From positions 1 through 61,586 of the forward strand of contig PAJV01000024.1 in assembly GCA_002706765.1 (NCBI GenBank): a stretch of DNA of 61,586 nt, read 5' to 3'. Shown in pieces: positions 54,266 to 61,586 of this stretch; within the stretch, counting starts at the first letter, position 1; each line of letters opens with the position of its first letter. Origin of the DNA: Gimesia sp. (lineage in GTDB: Bacteria > Planctomycetota > Planctomycetia > Planctomycetales > Planctomycetaceae). The translations under genes and the position numbers were made by a program. The notes under the pieces are model-generated. The model was not told where the DNA came from. It worked only from the letters and a program-made list of their open reading frames with translations, and ran no database searches.

Positions 54266-55102
54266 TTAATCGTTTTCAGGACGTGCTGGATTTAACCAGT
54301 GTCCCGAGGGATCGGAACCAGAGACGATCACGCCTTTGGCATTCCAGTCCATGCCGGCCCGGACGTCGGCGGCACAGTAACGCAGCGTTAAACCGCAGCG
54401 TCTGCGATCCGACTGGTTGGCGTCAGAGCCATGCAGCAACAAATCGGAGTGAATCGAAATTTCACCGGCCTGCAGCGTGTCGTCCACGGGGGTGCCATAC
54501 TGCTCTGCGTTTTCGATGGTCTGGTTGAGCACATTGTCTTCATGCGAACCACTGGGGCGATAGGTCATGTGGCCGTGGTGATGGCTGCCGGCGATGAAAC
54601 GCATGTTGGCATTCTCCGGGTCGGCGTCATCAATGGCCAGCCAGACAGTGACGGCTTTCGAAGGCGAGAGCGGCCAGTAGCTGGCATCCTGGTGCCAGGC
54701 CACCGATTTCCCATCGTGGGGCATTTTGCAGAAAAAGTGGGAACCCCAGGCAATGAGATTTTCGCCCAGCAGGTCTTTGACGTATGCGACGATGTTGGGG
54801 TGCGTCAGCAGGTCGTAGACTTTGCCGTATTTCATGTGTGCGGTGCTGATCGAGTAACTGTCACCGCCGGCAGCGATCACCGATTCCAGCAGGCGATCGA
54901 AGTACTCCCGATTTTCCTGGACTTCCCGTTCATTGAAGACACGCAGACCCCGCAGGTAGCCATCCTGGTTGAACTGTTCGATCTGGCTGGATGTGAGTAC
55001 TTCAGGATCAGAGGTGGTCGAAGGATAAAATTTGAGGTCGCGTTTAATCTGAGACAATTCCTCTTCGAGCGGGACTGCCTTGAATTCTTTCGATTCAGCC
55101 AT
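54266..55102 (-). CDS. Phytanoyl-CoA dioxygenase-family protein
   Basis: The ATG at 55102 gives 278 residues; an upstream open extension to 55219 seems non-coding. The iron-binding pair is His and Asp in VAWHQDASYWPL, and the second His is in IHSDLLLHGSDANQSDRRR, where the following arginines would bind 2-oxoglutarate. This layout is typical of PhyH-type Fe(II)/2-oxoglutarate dioxygenases. The substrate is unknown. It is not closely similar to the PhnY*-like protein at 39037-39810, and no phosphonate gene is adjacent. Confidence 0.9.
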   Translation of the reverse strand: MAESKEFKAVPLEEELSQIKRDLKFYPSTTSDPEVLTSSQIEQFNQDGYLRGLRVFNEREVQENREYFDRLLESVIAAGGDSYSISTAHMKYGKVYDLLTHPNIVAYVKDLLGENLIAWGSHFFCKMPHDGKSVAWHQDASYWPLSPSKAVTVWLAIDDADPENANMRFIAGSHHHGHMTYRPSGSHEDNVLNQTIENAEQYGTPVDDTLQAGEISIHSDLLLHGSDANQSDRRRCGLTLRYCAADVRAGMDWNAKGVIVSGSDPSGHWLNPARPEND

Positions 55103-55290
55103 GAGGTATCTCGATCTGTTCAGAAAAAAGAGTGATTCAGCCAATTGCTGGATGCAGGACACCAGACCCCGGCGGGGGAAAGCGGCTTCTATTGTAAATA
55201 GGGAATATGCCCGGAACAACTAATAATGGGTTGTTCTACATGAAAGCGGTGCGAGAGGCCGATAAACGCCATGTGGCCTGGTTGGCAAAT

Positions 55291-56259
55291 TCAGGAGGCG
55301 CTGGTTGTTTTATCCGGCTTGGCTTTGGTGCTGGTCGCTGGCGCTGATGAGCTCGATTTGCGGCTGGCAGCACTGGCGGCGAGCCCTTCTGCCGAGATGA
55401 GGTGTACCAGGTCCTGGGCGGACTGATCCATTTCCATGACCAGTCCATCAACGCGTCCGGCCAGGTACATATACATGATCAACGAGGGGATGGCGATGCC
55501 CAGTCCCAGCGCGGTGGTCAACAGGGCGAGTGCGATACCGCCGGCGAGCTCTTCGGCTTTCCCCATTGCACTGCTGTTGGCGATATCGTTGAATGCCAGG
55601 ATCATACCGACGACGGTTCCCAGGAGGCCCATCAGCGGGGCAACTGTTGCGACACCATTGATGACACGCAGATGTTTGCGTAATTGAGAGAGCTGTCGCT
55701 CGCCTCCATCGATGATGGCCTGTTCGACTTCGACACTTGGTTTCCCCCACTTGCGCACGCCGTGCGCGAAGACGGCGGAGATCGGACTGGGATTTTCGTC
55801 ACAGAGTTTCAGCGCAGAGCGGGAATTGAGTTTGCCGTCCTGGAGCAGTTTCAGAAATCGTGTTACGAAGTGCCGGGGAATCACGCGACCGGATCGGAGG
55901 ATCACCAGGCGTTCAATAATAAACCACATTGAAATCACCGAAGCGATGACAAATGGCAGAATGTAATATTTCAGCTCTTCGATGATTTCCTGGGGAGTAA
56001 AGGGAATCTTCGTTCCCCGTTCGGGCTGCAGGCCGGATCCCGGAAGCGGACCAGCGGGGTCTTTGACTTCGACAAATTCTCCATTCACGGATTCCACTAC
56101 CTTGGGTAAACGTTCCTGCGCGGCGCTGTTGTCAGGGGAGAGTATCAGGCAGAGGCCACAGATCACGAGCAGCTTCGCCAGGAACCGGAGCCGGAACCCG
56201 CGCTGCGTGTTGGCAGGAGAACCTGTGGGGGATTGCTGGTTACTGTTTAATTTGATCAT
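55291..56259 (-). CDS. MotA/TolQ/ExbB-family proton channel protein
   Basis: The 322-residue protein has a signal-like N terminus with cleavage near SAAQE. A membrane helix follows near residues 95-115, and the conserved core has VATVAPLMGLLGTVVGMILAF followed by ALLTTALGLGIAIPSLIMYMYLAG. The core matches TolQ/ExbB. The C-terminal tail is Ser/Ala/Lys-rich. An ExbD/TolR partner normally follows, but the next gene downstream is the PhyH-family gene. A TPR protein gene lies upstream on the same strand, a common companion. Confidence 0.9.
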   Translation of the reverse strand: MIKLNSNQQSPTGSPANTQRGFRLRFLAKLLVICGLCLILSPDNSAAQERLPKVVESVNGEFVEVKDPAGPLPGSGLQPERGTKIPFTPQEIIEELKYYILPFVIASVISMWFIIERLVILRSGRVIPRHFVTRFLKLLQDGKLNSRSALKLCDENPSPISAVFAHGVRKWGKPSVEVEQAIIDGGERQLSQLRKHLRVINGVATVAPLMGLLGTVVGMILAFNDIANSSAMGKAEELAGGIALALLTTALGLGIAIPSLIMYMYLAGRVDGLVMEMDQSAQDLVHLISAEGLAASAASRKSSSSAPATSTKAKPDKTTSAS

Positions 56260-56575
56260 GAGTACTGGGTGTTATTCTCGTAAATCTGGTAGTGAGCAAC
56301 AGGTTTTGTTGTGCTTGTCGGATCAGGATCGGCGAATTGATAAAACGGTGACTCTGAAAATTGAGATCATCGAGTGCGGCTTCTGCTCAGAGTGCACTGT
56401 AAAGCGCATCACATTTAATCATGCGTCTTTTATGCTCGGTTCAAATGGCCCTGGAGACGTTACAGTCACACTGGACACAGCCTAGTTTACGTCAGACGGT
56501 GATTCCCGTCGAGTCTGGAATCGCAATTCCGCTCTGTCCGGGACAGGCTTTGACCTGCGGAAACGAAGTCGGCTG
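56260..56575. other. Intergenic region, 316 bases
   Basis: The gap lies between the TPR gene and the ExbB-like gene, both on the minus strand. It holds several small stems: CAGACGG/CCGTC...TCTG near 56490, GGAAT/ATTCC near 56516, and the near-palindrome CTGTCCGGGACAG at 56534-56546. None is followed by a T-run. No promoter or gene was clear. Confidence 0.4.
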
Positions 56576-59500
56576 TTAATTCTTGCCGATCCGGGCGGCG
56601 ACCGCTTTCAGGCGTTCTTTGGCCTGGGGAACCAGTTCATGCTCCGGAAAACGCTTCAAGTAATCCTGATATGTTTTTTGTGCCTGAGGCCATTCGTTCA
56701 GGGCTTCGTGGCACATGGCCGCCTGGTACAGGGCGGGGGCCTGCCATTCGGGGAATTGATACTGGATGTTCACCTGCAGATAAGCGAGCAGGGCATCCTT
56801 GAATTTCTCCTGAATCATCAGGGTTTCCGCCAGCAGGAACTGACATTTGGCGGCAGTGGCGGTACGGCGACCGTTTTCGGAGTCGATGATCTGCTGGAAG
56901 ACCTTGCGGGCTTCGTCAAACTTGGCCTGGTTTTTCAGGCTTCTGCCCAGAACTTCCTGGGCCTGATACAGAAACGGGCTGTCCGGATCCCAGTTGCGGA
57001 AGCGGTCTACGGTTTCCGCGACTTCTTTATATTTTTTCTGACGGAAATACGTTTCCGCCAGCAGCACCCAGACGCGGGGATACCAGGGTTTCTGGCCCAG
57101 CGATTTGGATTTGTCTTCCGCAGTCAGCTTCAATAATTCTGCCTGAGCGGTTTCCACCTGGTTCAGATACAAGGCTGCTTCGGCTTCATGGAATTGTGCG
57201 AATGCCGCGTATTCATTCTGGGGAAAGCGTTTCAGTAATTCTTTCGAGTATTTGTCAACCAGTTCCCATTTCTGAAGTTCCAGGTTGATTTCGATCAGGC
57301 GATACAGGGAGACCTGCTGCACTTTCTCATCCGATTTGGGATTGCCCTGCAGTTCATCGAATGCTTTGGCGGCAGGTTCCAGCTTCCCTGAGATCAGATC
57401 ACTTTCTGCCAGGCTCAGGCGGGCATTATCGGCCAGGTCGCTGTCGGGCGTTTCTTTCACCAGCCTGCGAAAGATTTCGTCCGACTTCGCGAATTCTTCC
57501 GCTTCGTAATTAATCAGCGCCCACTCGTCCAGAATTTTATCGAGATTATCGACCTCGGGGAATTTCTGCAGGAGTGCTTCGTAGGCCTGATTCACCTCAT
57601 CAATTTTCTTCAACTGAAACAGCGTGCGGGCAGCCTGCAGTCCGGAGAGCATGGCATAACGTGAGGGAGCGAACTGCTGCAGTGCCTTCTGATAGACGTC
57701 GACCGCGGCTTCGAGTTGTTTGTTATTTTCCAGGCTGCGTCCCTGCATGTAGGCTGCTTCGGCGGTGAGCGGGTTTTCCGGGAATTCTTTGGTGAACTGC
57801 TGAAAATGAGCCGCCGCCGATTCGTGTTCGGCAAGCTGAAATTCACTCCAGGCCAGCCCGGACAGGCCGGCTGGGTACTCGGGTGAATCAGAACCGAGTT
57901 TGACGATCTCGTTAAAAAACGTTTTGGCACGTGCCCACTGTTTCGCTTCGTAATTGCGCTCTGCCAGCTGGCGATACGTCTGGAGCAGAAGATCCTTTTC
58001 CGGCTTGCGGTCCTGCAGCTGTTTCAGATATTGATCGACTTCCTGCGGTTTGTTGTTTTTGGCAGTGAGGATAATCAGGTTCGCCAGGATCTGGTTAAAG
58101 CGCATTTCGTTGGGGAACTGCTTCAGGTACTCTTTCGAGAGGGTTTCGGCTTCCGAGTATTTCTCCATGGAATTAAAGTTGTTGCTCTGCAGCACTAATG
58201 CGTCAGCGTATTCGCTGGATGTTTTAACGGCTTTGGGGTCTTTGAGATAGGGTTCCAGAACTGCGATGGATTTGTCGTACTGTTTGAGCTTCTGGTGAGC
58301 GCGTGCCAGGTAGAGCCGCGCCAACAGTTGAGTATTCTCCAGCTGGGATTCTTTGAGCACGTTTTCAAAATGAGTCAAGGCAGCCGTCAGATCTTCAGGC
58401 TTGCCTTTCGCATCCAGGATACGCCCTTTGAGCAACTCCTGGTGCAGACGTAAACCGCTCTGGGGAAATGTTTTTTCAAACTGTGTTGAAAGCTGTTCGG
58501 CTTCTGCCAGTTCGTCTGTCAGCAAAGCGGCTTCAATGGCAAAGTGCAGGCTGTCGTCTGCCAGGTCACTCTCGGGCGACTGCTTGACGAGTTGCAGGAA
58601 CAGCGTCTTGGCTTCAGCGGGTTTGCCGGAACGTAACAGCGCGTCGGCTAACTGGTATGTGGTGGACTCTTGCTGTTGAGGATTGGGTTTTGATTTGAGC
58701 GCCAGTTCAAACGCAGCGATGGCAGCGGGCAACTGTTGCTCTCCCTTGAGACTGACTCCCTTCCAGTACAAAGCGTTCGCTGCCTGGTTCGGGTCTTTGG
58801 CAACCAGGTCAAATTGCTGGATGGCTTTGTTGTATTCTTTGAGATCGTAATATGCATAACCCGCGTTGAGCCGGGCCGTGGTCCCCAGCGGGCTTTCCGG
58901 AAATTTCCTGGGAAGTTCCAGGAAGGCTTCCGCGGCGGACAGGAACTCTCCCCGGTCGAAAAGTGACGTGGCGAGCGACATCTGGGCATCGCTGGCGCGT
59001 GAGTGGTTTTTCTGTTCGGCGATTTCTTTGAATCGTTTTTCTGCTTCTTTCGTCTGCTTGTCTCGCAGGTAAGAAGAGGCCAGGCCGAACTGTGCGTCTT
59101 CAGCCATCGCCCCTTTGGGATGACGTTCGAGTGATCGCTGAAAACTTTTAATCGCGAGATCGGCTTTGCCGCGGCGGAGCAGGACATCACCAAAATAGGG
59201 ATAAGCCCATTCTTCCAGCGCATGATTGGGATAGAGCTTGAGGAATTCCGTGAACTCTTTTTCGGCGGCGTCCAGATCATCAATCAGATAACTGCATTCA
59301 GCGATTCGATAGAGGGCATCGGGCAGGTTTTTGTTTTGCGGATGCTGTTTGACGAACTCCCGCAGAATCTTCCGGGCTTCCTGGTATTTCTGCTGATTGA
59401 CGAGTGTCAGGCCCAGGTAAAATTTCGCCAGGGGGACGCTGGCATCCGTGGGGTAATCCTTCAGGTACTTCTGAAACCTTTCGGTAGCGAGTTCCCAGCG

Positions 59501-59659
59501 ATTCTGTTTATACAAGCCGATGGCCAGCTGGAATTCATCAGAGGCTTTATCCGCGTGGGCCAATGGTAGCGGCAGGAGTGTCAGCAGAAGCAGAATCAGG
59601 CAGATTTGAGGCGCACGTTGATTGATGTCGAAAGAGTTCCGGATACGAAAATTCATCAT
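56576..59659 (-). CDS. Large secreted TPR protein
   Basis: Either of two consecutive ATGs (59659 or 59656) starts the protein, giving 1027 residues from the first. The signal peptide ends near LAHADK. The mature part is almost entirely tetratricopeptide repeats, seen as repeated DALYRIAECSYLI, AYPYFGDVLLRRGKADLAI, ARLNAGYAYYDLKEYNKAI and similar units. Such proteins act as periplasmic scaffolds, like YbgF/CpoB, and are often encoded with TolQ/ExbB proteins, as here. Specific partners are unknown. Confidence 0.9.
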   Translation of the reverse strand: MMNFRIRNSFDINQRAPQICLILLLLTLLPLPLAHADKASDEFQLAIGLYKQNRWELATERFQKYLKDYPTDASVPLAKFYLGLTLVNQQKYQEARKILREFVKQHPQNKNLPDALYRIAECSYLIDDLDAAEKEFTEFLKLYPNHALEEWAYPYFGDVLLRRGKADLAIKSFQRSLERHPKGAMAEDAQFGLASSYLRDKQTKEAEKRFKEIAEQKNHSRASDAQMSLATSLFDRGEFLSAAEAFLELPRKFPESPLGTTARLNAGYAYYDLKEYNKAIQQFDLVAKDPNQAANALYWKGVSLKGEQQLPAAIAAFELALKSKPNPQQQESTTYQLADALLRSGKPAEAKTLFLQLVKQSPESDLADDSLHFAIEAALLTDELAEAEQLSTQFEKTFPQSGLRLHQELLKGRILDAKGKPEDLTAALTHFENVLKESQLENTQLLARLYLARAHQKLKQYDKSIAVLEPYLKDPKAVKTSSEYADALVLQSNNFNSMEKYSEAETLSKEYLKQFPNEMRFNQILANLIILTAKNNKPQEVDQYLKQLQDRKPEKDLLLQTYRQLAERNYEAKQWARAKTFFNEIVKLGSDSPEYPAGLSGLAWSEFQLAEHESAAAHFQQFTKEFPENPLTAEAAYMQGRSLENNKQLEAAVDVYQKALQQFAPSRYAMLSGLQAARTLFQLKKIDEVNQAYEALLQKFPEVDNLDKILDEWALINYEAEEFAKSDEIFRRLVKETPDSDLADNARLSLAESDLISGKLEPAAKAFDELQGNPKSDEKVQQVSLYRLIEINLELQKWELVDKYSKELLKRFPQNEYAAFAQFHEAEAALYLNQVETAQAELLKLTAEDKSKSLGQKPWYPRVWVLLAETYFRQKKYKEVAETVDRFRNWDPDSPFLYQAQEVLGRSLKNQAKFDEARKVFQQIIDSENGRRTATAAKCQFLLAETLMIQEKFKDALLAYLQVNIQYQFPEWQAPALYQAAMCHEALNEWPQAQKTYQDYLKRFPEHELVPQAKERLKAVAARIGKN

Positions 59660-59882
59660 ATTACTAGTCGTCAGTTTGTTTTGAATGAAAATTGAACACG
59701 TGCCCCCATTATCGTGGGTTTTCCGGCAGAGGCAAGCGGCGTTCGGCAAAACTGCGGCGGTCGGTGTGAAAAGCTGACCCTGGTGAGAATGGATGTGCAG
59801 TCCAGCAAACAGGATAAATGACGGGCCAGCAGGCGGTTAAATCCACCTGCTGACGCGTCTTTGTTCCGGGGGATGGACTTGT

Positions 59883-61160
59883 TCAACTGCCTTGAAAGTG
59901 CTGATCGGCGAAATTCAGATACTGCTGCCAGTCGAAGTCGGTCACATCATGTTTGCCCGTGCGAATGTGATAGCCCATCTGTTTCTGAACCGGCTGATTG
60001 ACGGCGGGCATGTTGTCTGCACCGAAGCCGGAGGTTCCCAGCAGTTTGTAAACCGGTTCTGCATATTTTACTGAGAGGAATTCGCCTTTGGGATCGGCCC
60101 AGCGGTCATCCTCGGCACTGGCAACGTAGACGGGCCGCGGTGCGATTAAAGAGATCAGCATATGTTGATCGACGGGCAGCTCGTTTTCCTTGTCGATATA
60201 TTTGTTGAAGTTATCACAAAACCAGTGGGGGAATGCATTATTAATAACGTGCAGGGTTTCTCCAAATCGTCTGCGACTGAGGGCGGCACCGCCACAACCC
60301 GAGTCGTTCGAGATGACTAATGCGAAACGCGGGTCCTGTGCGCCGGCCCAGAGGGACGTTTTTCCCAACCGCGAATGGCCGAGGACTGCGACTTTGTTAT
60401 GATCGATCTGGTCATCGGTTTCCAGATAATCCAGGGCGCAGCTCAAACCCCAGGCCCAGGCGGAAATTGTGCCCCACTCATCGGCCGCGGGTTTCTGCTT
60501 GGAATTATAAAGCGCGTGGACGCCGTTCTTGAAGCCGTCGTCCACATCGGGATCGATATCGCCGCAGTAGATGGCGACGAGTCCATAGCCGCGATCAATG
60601 ATGGTTTCGATAGGCCAGCGGGAAGCCGATTTGCCCCGCGATGCTTCGGTCGCTTTATGATCGACGATTGCTTTGTCTTTATTGGCCCGCATCCAGTGAT
60701 CGTTGAGTTTGACGTCCGTTTCTTCTGTGATGGTATGGTTGCCATAAAAGTTGAGCGCCATAAAAACGGGCACCGGTTTAGTGGCTTTCGCGGGGAGGTA
60801 GATCAGCAGATCCATCCGCGGTTCTTCTTTTTTGCCGGAGAAATAGACCGAGACTTCTTTGCGAATCGCTTTGCCGCCCAGAGCATCGTTTTTGACAGAC
60901 GTAACTTCGAACAGCATGTTCTCGGGTCGTGCAGGACTTTTGCCGTAGACTTCAGTTTCGAAGAGTTCGAGAATTTCGGGGCGGCGGACTTTGTTCCATT
61001 TCTCGGCGGAATCCACTTTTTTGCCCGCTTGTGTGACGAGCGGGTCGGGGAGTTTGAATTCCGGGACCTGGCTCTCATCGTAATTGGGTTTGGGACGCTG
61101 TGCGTGTGCAGCGGATGTTAGCAGCAATGTAAGACTGAGAATGAACAGCAGACGTTTCAT
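59883..61160 (-). CDS. CE15-like glucuronoyl esterase, secreted
   Basis: The 425-residue protein has a signal peptide (MKRLLFILSLTLLLTSAAHA). The alpha/beta-hydrolase core shows VAVLGHSRLGKTSLWAGAQD, in which Ser263 is the nucleophile in the family's G-x-S-R-x-G-K context. NDSGCGGAALSRR and LISLIAPRPVYVASAEDDRWADP follow, as in carbohydrate esterase family 15. The enzyme would cleave esters of glucuronic acid in plant or algal polysaccharides. It fits with the sulfatase and SGNH hydrolase in this window. Confidence 0.9.
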   Translation of the reverse strand: MKRLLFILSLTLLLTSAAHAQRPKPNYDESQVPEFKLPDPLVTQAGKKVDSAEKWNKVRRPEILELFETEVYGKSPARPENMLFEVTSVKNDALGGKAIRKEVSVYFSGKKEEPRMDLLIYLPAKATKPVPVFMALNFYGNHTITEETDVKLNDHWMRANKDKAIVDHKATEASRGKSASRWPIETIIDRGYGLVAIYCGDIDPDVDDGFKNGVHALYNSKQKPAADEWGTISAWAWGLSCALDYLETDDQIDHNKVAVLGHSRLGKTSLWAGAQDPRFALVISNDSGCGGAALSRRRFGETLHVINNAFPHWFCDNFNKYIDKENELPVDQHMLISLIAPRPVYVASAEDDRWADPKGEFLSVKYAEPVYKLLGTSGFGADNMPAVNQPVQKQMGYHIRTGKHDVTDFDWQQYLNFADQHFQGS

Positions 61161-61270
61161 GGCGAGGCGGACCTTTATATTCTGGCAGGTTTAAATTACG
61201 AAATCTGTTAAGACTATTCTTAATCGTGCCCGTTTCCGCCACGATTGGCAACATGAAACCGGGGTTTGGA

Positions 61271-61325
61271 CCGCGAAAGATACGAAATTTTATGAACCAT
61301 GAAAGACACGAAAAGCACTAAAAAG
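61271..61325. repeat. Degenerate ACGAAA-type short repeat
   Basis: Units such as GCGAAAGA, ACGAAATT, ATGAAAGAC and ACGAAAAGC recur at roughly 9-10 base intervals. Similar GACACGAAAA strings are, from memory, scattered in intergenic DNA of planctomycetes and related bacteria. Confidence 0.4.
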
Positions 61326-61375
61326 TTGTTATGTGACTGAAAAGGTATTTGACGGTTTTGTTCCAATTCGGGTGG

Positions 61376-61475
61376 CCTCGGATGTAATCCGAGGTTGTCG
61401 TGAGACAACAGGATGTTGTGGAGTTCGTGTTCTGTTGTGGTTGAGCGAACCTCACTACCTAAAGCGGTAGAGGTT
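61376..61475. repeat. Three successive hairpins, possible dispersed intergenic element
   Basis: Hairpin 1 is CCTCGGAT-GTA-ATCCGAGG (61376-61394), hairpin 2 GTTGTC-GTGA-GACAAC (61394-61409) with a GNRA-type loop, and hairpin 3 AACCT-CA-CTACC-6 nt-GGTAG-AGGTT (61448-61475). All are perfect or near perfect. The pattern resembles a REP-like or structured intergenic element rather than a single terminator. Confidence 0.45.
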
Positions 61476-61586
61476 GGTGGTTTTACTCTGAACGGATCGG
61501 GGTGTTGAACAGTGATACCATCTTTCTAATCTTTCAGTGGTTCGGGATTTTCATCTGCGGGGAGTGGGGGGCTTCATTTATAATAC

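Larger units (their letters stand above)
61161..61586. other. Terminal intergenic region, 426 bases
   Basis: The region holds a degenerate short repeat (61271-61325) and three successive hairpins (61376-61475), both reported separately. No open frame is convincing. The region may continue beyond the window. Confidence 0.45.

Noticed and set aside
54431-55135. 234-codon plus-strand frame opposite the PhyH-family gene
   Set aside because: The PhyH metal-binding motifs are clear on the minus strand, and this frame has no support.
1-61586. CRISPR arrays, tRNA/rRNA genes, insertion sequences and phage genes
   Set aside because: I scanned by eye for regular direct repeats, conserved rRNA/tRNA sequences, transposases and integrases and saw none. 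A covariance-model scan would be needed to exclude a missed tRNA.

Overview
The window looks like chromosome from a planctomycete, most likely a Planctomycetaceae member of the Gimesia type; the genus is inference from overall impression. The evidence is the protein repertoire: a DUF1549/DUF1553 plus DUF1501 pair, two DUF1559 prepilin-like proteins, ASPIC/UnbV and VCBS/FG-GAP secreted proteins, a formylglycine sulfatase, a Tat-exported Gfo/Idh/MocA oxidoreductase, SGNH and CE15 esterases, and many lipoproteins. I found no rRNA, tRNA, CRISPR array, insertion sequence or phage gene. About 44 protein genes are supported, and both strands are used in blocks.

Layout. 0-11 kb: the 3' part of a DUF1549/DUF1553 haem-motif protein, its DUF1501 partner, a 1236-residue TPR-VCBS-ASPIC protein, an NHL protein, then on the minus strand a VCBS lipoprotein and an SGNH hydrolase that overlap by 4 bases. 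11-17 kb: a DUF1559 protein, an overlapping NtrB/NtrC-like sensor and sigma-54 activator, and a sulfatase. 17-22 kb: a moxR-DUF58-transglutaminase operon and a tandem pair of tiny lipoproteins. 22-29 kb: metallophosphoesterase, TPR protein, CRTAC1-type lipoprotein, a second DUF1559 protein and a small lipoprotein, with several clear intrinsic terminators. 29-33.5 kb: oxidoreductase, an unrecognised 627-residue protein and a D-2-hydroxyacid dehydrogenase.

33.5-43.5 kb is the most unusual stretch and lies entirely on the minus strand. It holds two paralogous secreted CPFC proteins, two proteins with a DUF3299-type CCFG motif, a compact phosphonate operon (DUF5690 transporter, PhnY*-like dioxygenase, PhnZ-like HD oxygenase), and an ABC ATPase/FtsX-type permease pair. 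The permease carries nine histidines in 17 residues, and a Zur-like palindrome lies over the likely promoter of the pair. DUF3299 plus this kind of ABC pair recalls the zinc-responsive zrg/PA4063-PA4066 loci of gammaproteobacteria, so I propose a dispersed metal-handling system here.

43.5-61.6 kb: an L,D-transpeptidase, pyrE, pgi, a FabZ-like dehydratase and a HAD-like protein lacking its nucleophile. Then comes a gene-free kilobase with a run of hairpins in front of a HTH-receiver regulator. It is followed by a GT39-type glycosyltransferase, an SMP-30 protein, an aquaporin, a PhyH-family dioxygenase, a TolQ/ExbB protein without a visible ExbD, a 1027-residue TPR protein, a CE15 esterase, and a terminal intergenic region with three successive hairpins and a degenerate short repeat.
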